Source: Monoplex corrugatus (lineage: Eukaryota; Mollusca; Gastropoda; Littorinimorpha; Ranellidae). From it: a DNA stretch of 64,000 bases. Below the pieces are notes generated by a model. The model was not told where the DNA came from, did not search any database, and was given only the letters and a program-made list of their open reading frames with translations. The stretch spans positions 37,057,816 through 37,121,815 of the forward strand of contig JAPXFY010000018.1 in the NCBI GenBank assembly GCA_030674185.1, given 5' to 3'. Below, in pieces: positions 1 through 10,395 of the stretch. Every line of letters starts with the position of its first letter. The stretch's first letter is position 1. The position numbers and the translations under genes were made by a program.

Positions 1-43
1 ATCATCATCATCATCATCATCATCATCATCGTCGTCGTCATCG

Positions 44-107
<64 letters not shown>

Positions 108-108
108 A
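1..108. repeat. (ATC)n microsatellite, tail of a minus-strand LINE
   Basis: An almost pure ATC run with a few GTC variants around 31-48. It abuts the 3' end of a LINE fragment on the minus strand, so on that strand it reads as a (GAT)n tail following the ORF stop. The same junction recurs at 42260-42285 (plus strand) and 63957-63975 (minus strand), which supports reading it as a retrotransposon tail that may have expanded rather than an unrelated microsatellite. The window begins inside the run, so its full length is unknown. Confidence 0.9.
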
Positions 109-305
109 TGTGCCCTGCCGCATAGCATTGGCGATCATGGCCCTCAACACTAATCTATCCCCTGTCGCTGCAAGTACAACTTCCACCCTCTCTGTCTTCA
201 GCCACCCTGCAAGTGCGTCCAATATTTTTTTCCCTGGGTCTACCTGGTATTCTCTTTCCTTCCAGCTTTCCTGCTGTGATCAGGTGTTATAATTCCCCTT
301 TCCTC
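109..305 (-). mobile_element. LINE 3' end fragment, GAT-tail family
   Basis: Read on the minus strand this translates as the very C-terminus of a LINE endonuclease-reverse transcriptase: a lysine/arginine-rich stretch, then a KILDALAGWLKTERV-like segment, then a conserved end RAMIANAMRQGT before the stop. Closely similar ends occur at 42011-42262 (plus), 16500-16640 (plus) and 63976-64000 (minus). This copy is 5'-truncated to roughly 200 bp, as expected for target-primed reverse transcription. The plus-strand 60-codon open frame here is antisense and not a gene. Confidence 0.8.
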
Positions 306-359
306 ATAAAATGATCATGTTTATACTCTCTATGCTTGTGTTCAGAAACAATTTTCAAA

Positions 360-1560
360 AAACGCCAAATTGTACACTACGTACATAGATTTTGCAAAGC
401 TTATGACACTATCAAAGTCCCATTTTATGGTTTGTTGTATTCATATCTGGCATTCAAGGTAAAATACTCAGTTTCGAAGAATATGTGTAAAACTGTTACA
501 GTGTGACTAAGATGTGGTGATGAATATTCAGACTTTTTTGAATGCATTCAACGTCTGGAACAGGGTTGTTGGGCTTTGCCAATTAATAAACTTGCTCATG
601 AAATTTTGGAACGAGGCAAGCATGGTATTTGTCTCTCACCGACAGAAATAGTACTGTTTATTTTGCTTTTTGCCGATGATATCGTCTTATTGCCGTATTC
701 CTTTGTTGGCTTGCAATATCAGTTGAACTTATTATTTAATTCCTTAGGAAGATTTGGACTAAACGTTAATCTTGAATAAACAAAAGTTATGTTTTTTTTT
801 AGAAATGGGGGTGGGGGGTGGGGGGGGGGGTCTGTCTTTCATCAAATGAAAGACGATTTTCGTGGATGTGAGAAATCAGATGTTGTAAATTCTTATAAAT
901 GTCTTGGTATAACCATGTCAACAAAAATGATTTGGAATGTTGCTGTTGACGATATAATAACAGGTGTTGTAGAATTGTTAAAGCTTCTTTCAAGGCAGCA
1001 CTGTAATTTTTGGAAAGTTTTCATTAAACATTTTGATACCCAGATTCTACCAATGTTATTGTATGTGTCAGAAATATGGGGATATACCAAGTATGAGTCA
1101 TTGGAAAAAAATACACATGTTCGCTTGCAAGAGATTTCTAAAGGTTTCATTCAGAGCTTCAAATAATTCAGTACACGAGAAGTTGGGAAGACATCCACTG
1201 TACTTCAATTCTGCCGTTAGTCGTATTAGATATTGGTTCAGACTATTCAAACAGCACAACAGCGAGTACTCAAATTGTGCGTACAACGGTTTTTAAAATT
1301 GCTAAAGGAGGTCATATAACCTGGGTATCTCATATACAACATTGCTGTGTTGTCATTAGTTTTATCATGTTTGGCTGGTCGGTGGTGCTGGAAACAAGAA
1401 GGCGTTTTTACAAGAATTTAAACGTAGATTAAGAGATTGTTTCTGTCAAGGATGGTTTTCATATCTTGAAAATCGACAGATGTATAACCTACACAGTGAG
1501 TATAAAAGCTGTCTTGAGAAAGAAATATATTAAATCAATCAGTGCGATCAACTATGAAAA
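360..1560 (+). mobile_element. Degenerate LINE reverse transcriptase remnant
   Basis: A decayed non-LTR reverse transcriptase, legible only by hopping between frames. Motif A appears near 385-415 (IDFAKAYDTI-like). The catalytic FADDIVLL motif lies at about 668-692. The YKCLGI 'thumb' motif follows near 893, an LPMLLYVSEIWG block near 1050, an ACKRFL/GRHPLYFNSA region at 1128-1220 and an EFKRRLRDCF-like end near 1415. At least one stop (near 777) and several frame changes interrupt it, and a G-rich run at 804-831 looks like a later expansion. It differs from the GAT-tail LINE family elsewhere in the window. Non-functional. Confidence 0.75.
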
Positions 1561-1599
1561 GAGACATTCGGTCAAGGCACAATAGTACGAAGTCATGTA

Positions 1600-2300
1600 C
1601 CGGATCGCAAGATGTCCTGACACACAGTCTATATATGTAAGGTTATGTCCCTTTATATCAAAACACTTAAGGCAGGAGACTTGACAAGACGGCAAAACGT
1701 AACAACAACTGACAAGGCCTCAAAACATCATATCGGCGACAAGGATAGCACTCACACCTAAAGCAGAGAATTCAAATTTTGATAAAGATTTCTCACAAGA
1801 TACTTTGTAATTGGAGGGTACTGTGTAAAAGTCACCATTATTCACTAGTTAATACATAAGGCTATACACCGTCGCTGTAGAAAAGACTAAACTGTCGCTT
1901 AGTGTCTTGGATAAGATCGCACATAAGAACAAGTTTGATGAGTTCAGTCCTGTTGTGGATCGTGACTGTGACACTGAGTATCTTGCCATGTATTTTGAAG
2001 CAAATGATACCACTGATGCAAAGAAAAAATGTGTATTTTAGTCTTATCATCCGTGTCACGTTCCTCTCGTTGCTGTGATCACTGTGCTCACAGACGTTCG
2101 GTCGACAGAGACATGTGAGGTACTGGTCGCTACGATAAAAAAACCCATTAAGTCAGCTAAACAAGTAATCACTGGTGACAGGTTCAAAGCCCACAACAGA
2201 CATCAGTCTGAGATGGAAACAGTAAAATGACTGCATCAGAACTGAGACCTCTAGCATCCACCTGTGAGTTTGGACAGTTTCTACAAGAGGCTTTTAGACA
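1600..2300 (+). mobile_element. Ty3/gypsy gag remnant
   Basis: In the plus strand from about 1930 to 2300 the reading resembles a retrotransposon gag capsid: a DTEYLAMYFEANDTTDAKKK-like stretch near 1970-2030, a valine-rich middle, an ITGDRFKAHNRHQSE segment near 2168-2212 and a TCEFGQFLQEAFRH segment near 2261-2300. Stops and frame changes interrupt it. The part upstream of 1900 may be untranslated leader but shows nothing diagnostic. The final segment is the seed of the adjoining 56-bp array. Family assignment is by pattern, not by alignment. Confidence 0.55.
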
Positions 2301-2685
2301 TAATTCCTGACATCCACCTGTGACTTTGGACAGTTTCTACAAGAGGCTTTTAGACATAATTCCTCACATCCACCTGTGAGTTTGGACAGTTTCTACAAGA
2401 GGCTTTTAGACATAATTCCTGACATCCACCTGTGACTTTGGACAGTTTCTACAAGAGGCTTTTAGACATAATTCCTCACATCCACCTGTGAGTTTGGACA
2501 GTTTCTACAGGAGGCTTTTAGACATAATTCCTGACATCCACATGTGACTTTGGACAGTTTCTACAAGAGGCTTTTAGACATAATTCCTGACATCCACATC
2601 TGACTTTGGACAGTTTCTACAAGAGGCTTTTAGACATAATTCCTGACATTCACATGTGACTTTGGACAGTTTCTACAAGATTCGA
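2257..2685. repeat. 56-bp tandem array derived from gag
   Basis: About seven and a half copies of a 56-bp unit beginning CATCCACCTGTGACTTTGG, nearly identical, with alternation between GTGAG and GTGAC and between CTCAC and CTGAC variants. The first unit is continuous with the gag remnant to its left, in which the same bases encode the CEFGQFLQEAFR segment, so the array appears to be a local amplification of gag coding DNA. The unit is not a multiple of three, so the reading frame shifts in each copy. Confidence 0.9.
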
Positions 2686-3885
2686 TTTGTACTTTGGCTT
2701 TTCATTTACTGCTGGTATTGAACATTCATCTTCACATGTGATGATGATGGGCTTTTGATCAAAACAAAGGTCTTCTTTTACTTCCCATGAGAAGGAATCC
2801 AACCTTGTTGAGTGTACAAAACTAATGCCGGGTGATGAGTCATGTCCTCCACTTCTAGCATTTCGTGTTTCACAAGTCGGATTGTTTATACTCATCATGC
2901 ATGTGGTTTCAATCCACCTTTGTATAAGGTTTCCTCTTGCATTCTCTTCGATAATTCCCCTCGCCACTTGATCACTCCAAATTTCAGAATGAGCATTGAA
3001 ATCCCCAAAAAGACAGTCAAAAGGCATTTTGGGCCAGTTATCTGTTTTTACGTTTGCCTTTTTTTCCCGTTATTACATTGCTTGGGGGAATGTAAATGTT
3101 TGTCAGTCTCATTTTTTGCTTGTTTTTCAATGGTATCTCAATGCTCATCCATTCCGACATTTCATCATCTGCTGTTGCTATGTCAAGTTGTACTCTTGTA
3201 AATGGTATCGTGTCTCTTATTCCTATGATAAGACCTCCTCTCTTCTATCTTCACTTCCTTTTCTTTGTATTCTCTCTTGTCTTTCCGTAGTGTATCCTCG
3301 GATCTTCGGTGTACAAATTGAAAATATCAGTTTCGTCTCCTGTAATAGGAACACATCAATCTTGTCTTTGTTCAGAGACCCTTTAAACTCGTCAATTTTT
3401 CCACTGGAGGATCCTCAAGTTGCCACTTTATACTTTAGTTTTTGTACGATATTCTGTCATATCGTTTGGTGTTGATTCCTTCATGGGGTTTGCATTTACC
3501 CCCTCACATCCCAAACATTTCCATCTTGTCCTGTCTACGTTCTTAATTTGCTGTCTAGTCATATTGCTGCATTCCTTCTTCTTGTGTAGTTGACCACCAC
3601 AGTTCGTGCATACCATTGAGTCATGGCCTCGTCTTATCGCTCGCCTGCAGGTTATACACATGTGCTGCTCCTCTGGTCCTGGATTGGTCTCCACATCACC
3701 GGACTTGCTGAGTTGGAGGGACACCGTGTCTGGCTGCTCCATGACGTCCCACAGCAAAAACCCGTCCAGTTCGGTTCGTTGCCGTGACCTGTTGTAGTCT
3801 TCTTCTCCGCGTTGCTGCGCCCGCTTCGTCAGGCGCGGAGGGGAAGACACGAAAACAGGAAGGCTGAACGAAATCAGACATGTCA
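2650..3885 (-). mobile_element. LINE 5' part: 2A-like motif, zinc finger, APE-type endonuclease
   Basis: Minus-strand non-LTR element. From 5' to 3' it has a 2A-like peptide GDVETNPGP at 3674-3700, a cysteine/histidine zinc-finger region resembling a PHD finger (CxxC ... CTNCGGQLHKKKEC ... CLGC, about 3505-3655), then an APE endonuclease. The endonuclease shows a KDKIDVFLLQETKL motif near 3345, a GLIIGIRDTIPF motif near 3200-3240, and a second frame with FGDFNAHSEIWSD near 2960-3010 and an SPGISFVHS motif near 2830. At least one frameshift and a stop near 3045 break it, and no reverse transcriptase follows because the copy ends at the 56-bp array. A plausible start is the methionine near 3886. 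Confidence 0.75.
3674..3700 (-). other. 2A-like ribosome-skipping motif
   Basis: The nine residues GDVETNPGP match the DxExNPGP consensus of 2A oligopeptides, at which ribosomes skip one peptide bond between the final glycine and proline. They lie at about residue 120-128 of the open frame that spans 3428-4057 on the minus strand, directly before the zinc-finger region. 2A-like motifs near the N-terminus of APE-type LINEs are documented in several invertebrates. Activity here is inference; the motif itself is read directly. Confidence 0.85.
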
Positions 3886-4000
3886 TGCCCAGAGTCGACT
3901 CAACGATAACGCTTATGTGGATACCAGCCCATGTTGACATTGAAGGAAACGAGAAAGCTGACGAACTTGCAAAGGACGGCTCGAGAAACACACGTTCAGG
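3885..4000 (+). mobile_element. LINE RNase H fragment
   Basis: A short plus-strand stretch encodes TLMWIPAHVDIEGNEKADEL followed by AKDGS, the conserved C-terminal motif of retrotransposon RNase H domains (the WIPSH-GNExAD signature). It abuts the 5' end of the minus-strand 2A LINE and then a gypsy fragment. The first 55 or so codons of the minus-strand open frame at 3428-4057 are merely antisense to it. It is probably a relic of a LINE with an RNase H domain. Confidence 0.7.
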
Positions 4001-4069
4001 GGTTTTAGGCTTACTTTGCATCTTCCAAAGTATGATGAACTGTCTGTCAAAAGACATTCTGCAACTGTC

Positions 4070-4905
4070 AGTGTGTCAAGATGACATACTAACTTCTGGT
4101 GACTCAGAGGAAAGTCATATTTAGAATCTAAGGGAATTCCTTTGCAGGCTTGATATAGAAGATCTCAGTTTTAAGAAGGAAAAAAGTGTGAATTCATGTT
4201 GCCTGATGTAGAAGGTTTCCATTTAAAAGGGGAAATATGAATTCATGTTGTCTGAGGTTACCTACCTGGGCATCACATCACTGCAGAGGAAATGCAACCC
4301 ACTGCTGGCAAGCTAATGTTTGTTTGAGTTGCCACAACGTCCCAAAAGGCTTCAACGCTAAAATCATTTCTTGGGCTTGTCAATTATTACAGGAATTTAT
4401 TACCTCATCTGTTCACAGATTTTTTTTTTATCTTTTAAGTAATCTTTTCTACACAAAAGATTTTTAAAAACACGTTCTCAGATGGGAAGATCAACAATAG
4501 GCCTTGAAGACTATGAGGGAAAATCTTTTTCAGTTCATCTGTTGATGTAACGTTATGATTTGATGTTTTGGCAGTAGAACTAGGAGCAGTTCTAGCCCAC
4601 AAGCTATGAAACAGTTCAGAGCGCCCCGTTCCTAGTGTTTGTAGACCCCTCAACATGGGTGAACAAAACTACTCTAACATTGAAAAGGAAGCCTTGGCTG
4701 TCACCTTGGGTGTAAAAAATGTTTCATGATTACTTCTTTGGGCGCCATTTTTGGTGTACACAGATCACAAAATCCTTGATGTCACTGTTCAATAAACACA
4801 AACTTACTCCAAAAGCAGTTGCACCCAGAAATCTACGTTTGGTATTAAAGTTGTCGACCTACACATACACCATTTGTTACCAGGTGCAGACTGCGGAACG
4901 AAATA
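4070..4905 (+). mobile_element. Ty3/gypsy pol remnant (reverse transcriptase to RNase H)
   Basis: Begins with the reverse transcriptase DDILTSGDSEESHI segment at about 4081-4122. It continues with a VTYLGI-like element near 4257-4275, a LLQEFI-like thumb near 4388, and an RNase H end containing a FHDYFFGRHF motif near 4720 and a SLMSLFNKHKLTP motif near 4772. Frames change several times. The same blocks in the same order occur at 15220-16030, so both come from one gypsy family. A short duplicated stretch at 4160-4240 adds to the decay. Non-functional. Confidence 0.7.
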
Positions 4906-6060
4906 TTGGACTCGTGCAAACTTTCTCGTATGTGTTCAAAACAAATTCAGTGTCCTGGAGGGCGTTGATGACAGAGTTGAGAAACTCGATAAATGAAGCT
5001 TGTGAAGAAATCCATAGAATGACTGGACAACAAAGGAAATGTTAGGCTTGCTTAAAAATAGAGGAGGGAAAAAGGAAAAGAGGAAGAATTCGAAAAGATG
5101 CATACGGAAATCAGGAATAGGTGCATTGAAGCTACGGAAGCTTCCCTGGAAACAAAGTACAAAGAAATAGAAGACCGACACAAAACGGATCCTAAGTATA
5201 GGTACAGAAACATTGAAGAAATTGTCCATAGGGAAAAAGACGTGCACAGCACCTAGTTGCTTAAGATAATACGATTATTGTAGAAACAAGACAAAATATT
5301 AAAAAGATGGAGAGAGCTCATAAAAGATCTTTCTGACGATGACAGAAACGAAATACACATAAAAAAAGAACGCTGGAGGACCACCAATAATGAAAGATGA
5401 TAGAGCAGTGTTGACAAAGATGAAACCGGGAAAAGCTCCAGGACTAGACAATATTACTACAAAAATGATTGAGGCTCTAGATTTATTTGGTGTTCAAAAA
5501 TAAAAGTCCTTTAAACGAAATTTATGACACCAGAAAATCCCTAAAGATGCGTCAAAATCAATTTTTATTGCACTTTCAAAGAAAGCAGGTGTTAGAAAAT
5601 GCGAACTCCATCATACATTTCCATTGCATTTCCAAAGGAAGCAGAGGCAATAGAATGCAAACTCCGTACAATCATCTTGATGAGTCATATGACAAACATT
5701 TTATTAAGAATAATCATAATGGAAACACGGAAAAGAATGAAAAGGTAAAGAGCAGAAGAATACTGTAGATTTGTTGAAGGGAAAAGAAGGAACTATTAAT
5801 GCCATATAGATCTTAAGAACTCTCATAGAAATATCAGTTGAGTTGAATAAGGATTTGTATCTATGTGTTGTTGATTATATCAAAGCTTTTTTTCGGGTAA
5901 GACATGAAGAATTGATTAACCGACCAGAAAGGCTCACTTTGATGGAAAGGATCTAAGAATAATAAGGAATACGTAATGGGAACAAACATCAGCTCTGTTA
6001 CCAGATTTGTTTTCACTTTACAACGAAACTGTCATTAGAAACCTTAAAGATTGCCTGAGA
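4905..6060 (+). mobile_element. GAT-tail family LINE, endonuclease-RT middle portion, decayed
   Basis: Carries the linker and N-terminal reverse transcriptase of the same LINE family found at 24510-25440 and 41595-42286. Recognisable blocks are a MHTEIRNRCIEATEA-like stretch at 5098-5145, a KMKPGKAPGLDNITTKMIE segment at 5422-5480, a GTINAI-like block near 5790, and a motif-A-like VDYIKAF near 5870. Stops and short deletions occur every 30-80 codons. A repeated 15-30 bp stretch around 5555-5650 suggests local duplication. The catalytic YADD motif is not reached before similarity fades near 6060. Confidence 0.65.
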
Positions 6061-6129
6061 TGAGGAATGGCTTCTCTGTCCCATTCACAGTTATATTAGT
6101 CCTTCGTTTGTTTTTATTTTGCTTTTTTT

Positions 6130-6445
6130 CTATCTTTCCATTCTGTCAAGCCTTCGATAGTTCCCTGGAGGACTGATTTAACTAAGCTGTTGGATCATGT
6201 TACATGGCCATCCCATCGTATTTCTTTTAACCAACCTCAGTAGATCTTCACATGGCCCTGTGTGTTGCTCGATGGTTTGGCGCATATGTTTATTGGGGAT
6301 ATTGTCAGTGTACTGATGTTTAGTATTATGTCATAACACCCCATTTCTATGGATTCGATTCGTTTTCCAAATTCACTGGAAACGTCCATGTCTTGCATGC
6401 AGACAAAATGATGGAATATTTCAGTGCACGTAAGAACCTGATCTA
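6130..6445 (-). mobile_element. LINE reverse transcriptase C-terminal fragment
   Basis: On the minus strand this reads as the C-terminal domain found after many LINE reverse transcriptases: KRIESIEMGCYDIILNIS, then a region ending in a WDGHVT-like block (the usual W-GHV motif) and QGTIEG. One stop and small indels are present. It is oriented opposite to both neighbours, so it is an independent insertion relic or a rearranged piece. Confidence 0.6.
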
Positions 6446-6585
6446 TGTTTCACGGAGGTGTTCCTTTCCATCCATACAGGTTTCAGCTTGGACAGTGCTG
6501 ATGTTGTCTCTGCTGCCCTTGAGAGGAGTTTTGGTTTGGGTCTGTCACTGCTAATAAGAAAGGGAGGTAAGTGAACTGTTGACCG

Positions 6586-7380
6586 ATGCCTAGCTTCAGT
6601 CCATGGAGAGTAGACGATATCGCTCTGGCCTGCGAATCGGCCGACACTGTAGAGAGAGTTCTTCAAAATCTCGAAAGGAATGCGTCAGCTGTTGGTCTCA
6701 AAATCAACCACGGCAAAACGAAAGTCATGCACGTCAGCCACGACACCATTCCCCGTCGAATCTTTTTCCAGTCCGGCGACGTGATTCAGACATGCGAGCA
6801 GTTCAGTTACCTTGGAATTGACACCTCGTCTCCAACTTCAGTGGTAGACGAACGATTCGCCAAAGCATGGGTAGCGATGAACAAATTGAAGCCGATTTTC
6901 AGCTCGAAGGCCGATGACCAAATCAAGATTAGACTTTTCAAGGTAGCAGTAGAGAGCATCGTATGCTACGGTCTCGAGTTCATACCTCTGACCGAAACTC
7001 TCTCGAAGTTGATCGACTCTTCTCATCGGCGTATGATCCGCTCGGCACTCGGCATCTACTGGCCAGAGAAAATCTCCACCAAGGCGCTCTACTCTCGGAC
7101 TAAGCTCTCACCCTTGAGCAAGACGCTCCGAAGACGCCGACTGAGACTGATCGGGCACAGCCTTCGAATGCAGACAAGGTGTCCCACTCCCCTGGGTGAC
7201 ATATTGTCTGCCAACCTCAGCGACCGTGTCAACCTTCGACGTGGACAAGGCAGAACCCTGGCTCTGAAGGCTGATGTTACGAATGATCTTGACCTCCTCG
7301 GCGTTTCCCCAGCAATTGTCATGAACATGAACAGCATCCAATTTTCACAGTTGATTGGCTCGCTCTAATTTGCTGAGCGT
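6586..7380 (+). mobile_element. LINE reverse transcriptase C-terminal half, 260 codons open
   Basis: The best-preserved LINE frame of the left third. It begins in the catalytic region (VDDIALACESADTVERVLQ, where an alanine before the two aspartates is replaced by valine). It continues with a GLKINHGKTKVM block at about residue 37-48 and FSYLGIDTSS at 73-82. A thumb with RMIRSALGIYWP follows at about 149-160, then an RRRRLRLIGHSLRMQT segment near 182-197. It ends in NSIQFSQLIGSL before the stop at 7366-7368. Upstream motifs A and B are missing, so the copy is 5'-truncated. A short (TA)n run follows at 7382-7398, which could be the target or tail; a similar relation to TA-rich sites is known for R4/Dong-like elements, but that assignment is only a suggestion. 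Confidence 0.75.
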
Positions 7381-7429
7381 TAATATATATATATATATGG
7401 AGAGTAGTATCAGAAGCAACTAGTAGTGT

Positions 7430-7910
7430 TGTGGTCGGCCATCAACTTGGTCTTCTTGGTGTTCTTTTCCATGCCATTTCTTGTCGATGTTTGAACTAGT
7501 CATTTAACAACCTGAGCGAGTTCCTGCTCAGTGTCTGCCAGGCCATCACTGTCATCTCCAAAGCGGAGGTTCGTGAGGGTTATTCCTTTAATGCTGACTG
7601 TGCTGACGTGATCTTCAATAGCGTCATCATGATGCATTCCAGGAATATGTTGAAAAACATGGGAGACAGAAGACCGCCCTTACAAATTCCAAGCAAATCA
7701 TGGAATCACTCTCCAGCAACATTTCGGGATCATTGTCCAATAGCAGTTCGCGTAAGAACCCCATCGGTTGGTTTGGAGTATAGTTGCTGGATGGTATTGA
7801 TTAGTTTTTGCCGGATGTTAAATTTCTTCATCGCGGCCTAAAATGCCATTTGCCACACTCTATTAAACGCTTCCTTGAAGTCTATGAAGACGTGGCAATA
7901 ATTCATTACA
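7430..7910 (-). mobile_element. LINE reverse transcriptase fragment (motifs A and B region)
   Basis: On the minus strand it opens with HVFIDFKEAFNRVWQMAF (motif A, near 7850-7905), then an IRQKLINTIQQLY block, then GICKGGLLSPMFFNIFLECI at about 7630-7690, the usual RQGCxLSPxLFN region with a changed glutamine. Stops and a frame change follow. The order is what a LINE reverse transcriptase should have, with the catalytic aspartate pair absent or too decayed to recognise. Confidence 0.65.
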
Positions 7911-7989
7911 GTATAAGAGAACCCTTTAATATCCACATGCTTACTGCTCAAGACTCAGTGTAATGTTAATGTAAAAAACAAAATCCATG

Positions 7990-8066
7990 AAAATGCACAC
8001 ACACAGATATCCACATATACATATATATAAATATGTATGTATGTACAGACACACACACACACACAC

Positions 8067-8130
<64 letters not shown>
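7990..8130. repeat. (AC)n microsatellite
   Basis: An AC dinucleotide tract, dense from about 8049 to 8130, preceded by ATAT/ATGT-rich sequence. Open frames reading it as poly-Thr-His or poly-Cys-Val are artefacts. Confidence 0.95.
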
Positions 8131-8818
8131 ACACATACGATGATTCCGTCTGATGAAACAATGAATATGCCCATGTAAGACTCGGTTGCATGCAGTACAG
8201 CGTCGGCTGTGGCTGAACAAGCTGATTCTTGATTGACTGTCCGTAGCACAGCTGATGCACATGAAGACTGATGGTTGTGACAGGTTGGTCGCTGTCACAG
8301 CTTTTCCTCTGTCTCTTCTGTCCAACCAGTCAAATTTGTTTCTCCTCTGCAATGACGATGCCAGGACGCACAGCCTCTCGCACGACACAGCGATCTGTAG
8401 CCGTCTCTTCTTATTATGGTCCTATATGACGATCAAAAAGGAACAATTCGACGGAAAAGCCAACACTGCGAACATTTCAGCATCAAGAACGTAGTCTGTC
8501 AGGACTGCATCCTCTCATCTGATCTCTTCAACATTTACACGGAGCAGGTTGTGAAAGAAGCAGATCAAGACATGAGAATATAAATTCGCAGTTGAAATAG
8601 TGATCATAACTCTTCAATATACTGATGGTACTGCACAGAGGATGGTGAGCTAGGGTACACTCACTTCTGATCCATGATGATACTGCACTGATGTCAGACA
8701 TAATCACCAGCATGAAAAGAATTCTGCAGCAGACAAAAAAGCAAGTCTAAATCTAAATTCCAAAAAGACAAAAGCAATGCACTCATTTTTGATCTATTGT
8801 CATCCTGTATCTCTCTAA
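8131..8818. other. Unassigned interval between AC microsatellites
   Basis: No coding frame longer than about 80 codons and no recognisable transposon motif. The composition is ordinary. Nothing supported here. Confidence 0.5.
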
Positions 8819-8965
<147 letters not shown>

Positions 8966-9379
8966 ACTCACATAAACTCATGTACACACGAGATACTGAG
9001 TTAGGGCACACTCAGACTTTTAGTCATGTGACTCTTGACCCAAGTGGCCATCTTCTGTCATACACACGCGCGCGAACGTGCCCGCACGTGCGACTGTTTC
9101 AACATTTGATCTTTTTCTCTATCTTTCTTGACTTTCCTCTGTTACTCACTTTCTCTTTCACTCATTCTGTCTTGGTACCTTTCACATCCTATTGCCTGTT
9201 GTTTATGATATATGTAGATCAAAAGCTATAAATGCATAAGGTTAATCAGTGTGCCAATATATTCATTTTCATATTCATTCATAGTTATAGCATATTCATA
9301 TTCAGATTCATTTTCATATTCATATTTATGTTCTAATTCATTCCTTTTGTCACAATGGTATTACCATGCGAAACTCAGG

Positions 9380-9745
9380 CATCATTCCTGTTGACAGCGC
9401 ATCGCCATGGTGCTGTGCCAGCCTTTGTCTCACCAAGACTTCAGGAAGGCAGACTGGCCTTCAAGGGGAGGGACCTGGGAAATGAACCTATATCTCCAAT
9501 ACATTATACCATGTCAGCCAGGCAAATACCCTGCTCTTCACGATTTCCAACTGCTGTGGGATCTTTTAGTGTGTACAGGCCACAAGGCACATGGGTCTGA
9601 CTCATTATTTCATTTCCTTCCAAAGGACTAGACGTTCTGATCTATGTTCCAGTCAAGCTGAGGAGAAAAATCGAGGCCTCACCGTTAAACAGACTTTGAA
9701 ATCTCGAATTCAGTTACTGGCAGGCGAACGTCTGAACCGTTCTGC
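9380..9745 (-). mobile_element. tRNA-derived SINE, head towards higher coordinates
   Basis: The minus strand matches the plus-strand SINE at 27795-28130 over most of its length: head with GGTTCAGACGTTCGCCTGCC, a decayed B-box region, a body containing the 'CTAGTCCTT-GGAAGG' stretch, and a 3' part with CTTGAAGGCCAG and CTTCCTGAAGTCTTGG-like blocks. The head at 9715-9745 is continuous with a 34-bp tandem array made of the same head sequence. The open frames at 9355-9631 are not protein genes. Confidence 0.75.
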
Positions 9746-10395
9746 CACTTTTGGCAGGCGAACATCTGAACCATTCTGTCACTTTTGGCAGGCAATCGCC
9801 TGAACCATTCTGCCTCTTTGGGCAGGCAAACGTCTGAACCATTCTGCCTCTTTGGGCAGGCAAACGTCTGAACCATTCTGTCTCTTTTGGCAGGCAAACG
9901 TCTGAACCATTCTGCCAGTTTGGGCAGGCGAACGTCTGAACCATTCTGCCACTTTTGGAGGTAAACGTCTGAACCATTCTGTCACTTTTGGCAGGCAAAC
10001 GTCTTAACCATTCTGCCAGTTTGGGCAGGCGAACGTCTGAACCATTCTGTCACTTTTGGCAGGCGAACGTCTGAACAATTCTGCCACTTTGGGCAGGCGA
10101 ACGTGAAAACCATTCTGCCACTTTGGGCAAGCGAACGTCTGAACAATTCTGCCACTTTGGGCTGACGAACGTCTGAACAATTCTGCCACTTTAGGCAGAT
10201 GAACGTCTTAACCATTCTGCCTCTTTTGGAGGCAAACGTTTGATCCATTCTGCCACTTTGGGCTGGCGAACGTCTGAACCATTCTGCCACTTTGAGCAGG
10301 CAAACGTTTGATCTATTCTGCCACTTCTGGTAGGCGAACGTCTGAACCATTCTGCCACTTTTGCAGGCAAATGTCTGAACCATTCTGCCACCTTT
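9718..10395. repeat. 34-bp tandem array built from a SINE A-box region
   Basis: About 20 copies of a 34-bp unit. On the minus strand the unit contains AGAATGGTTCAGACGTTCGC followed by CTGCC and AAAAGTGG, which nearly equals the start of the SINE head at 27800-27830. Variants include loss of one or two bases, GCTGGC for GCAGGC and CAATT for CCATT. Because 34 is not a multiple of three, long open frames (MVQTFACPKRQNGSD-type peptides) appear on the minus strand; these are artefacts. Confidence 0.9.

Noticed and set aside
7381..7400. TATATATA as a promoter TATA box
   Set aside because: It follows the stop of a truncated LINE frame and has no gene downstream in either direction; more likely tail or target microsatellite.
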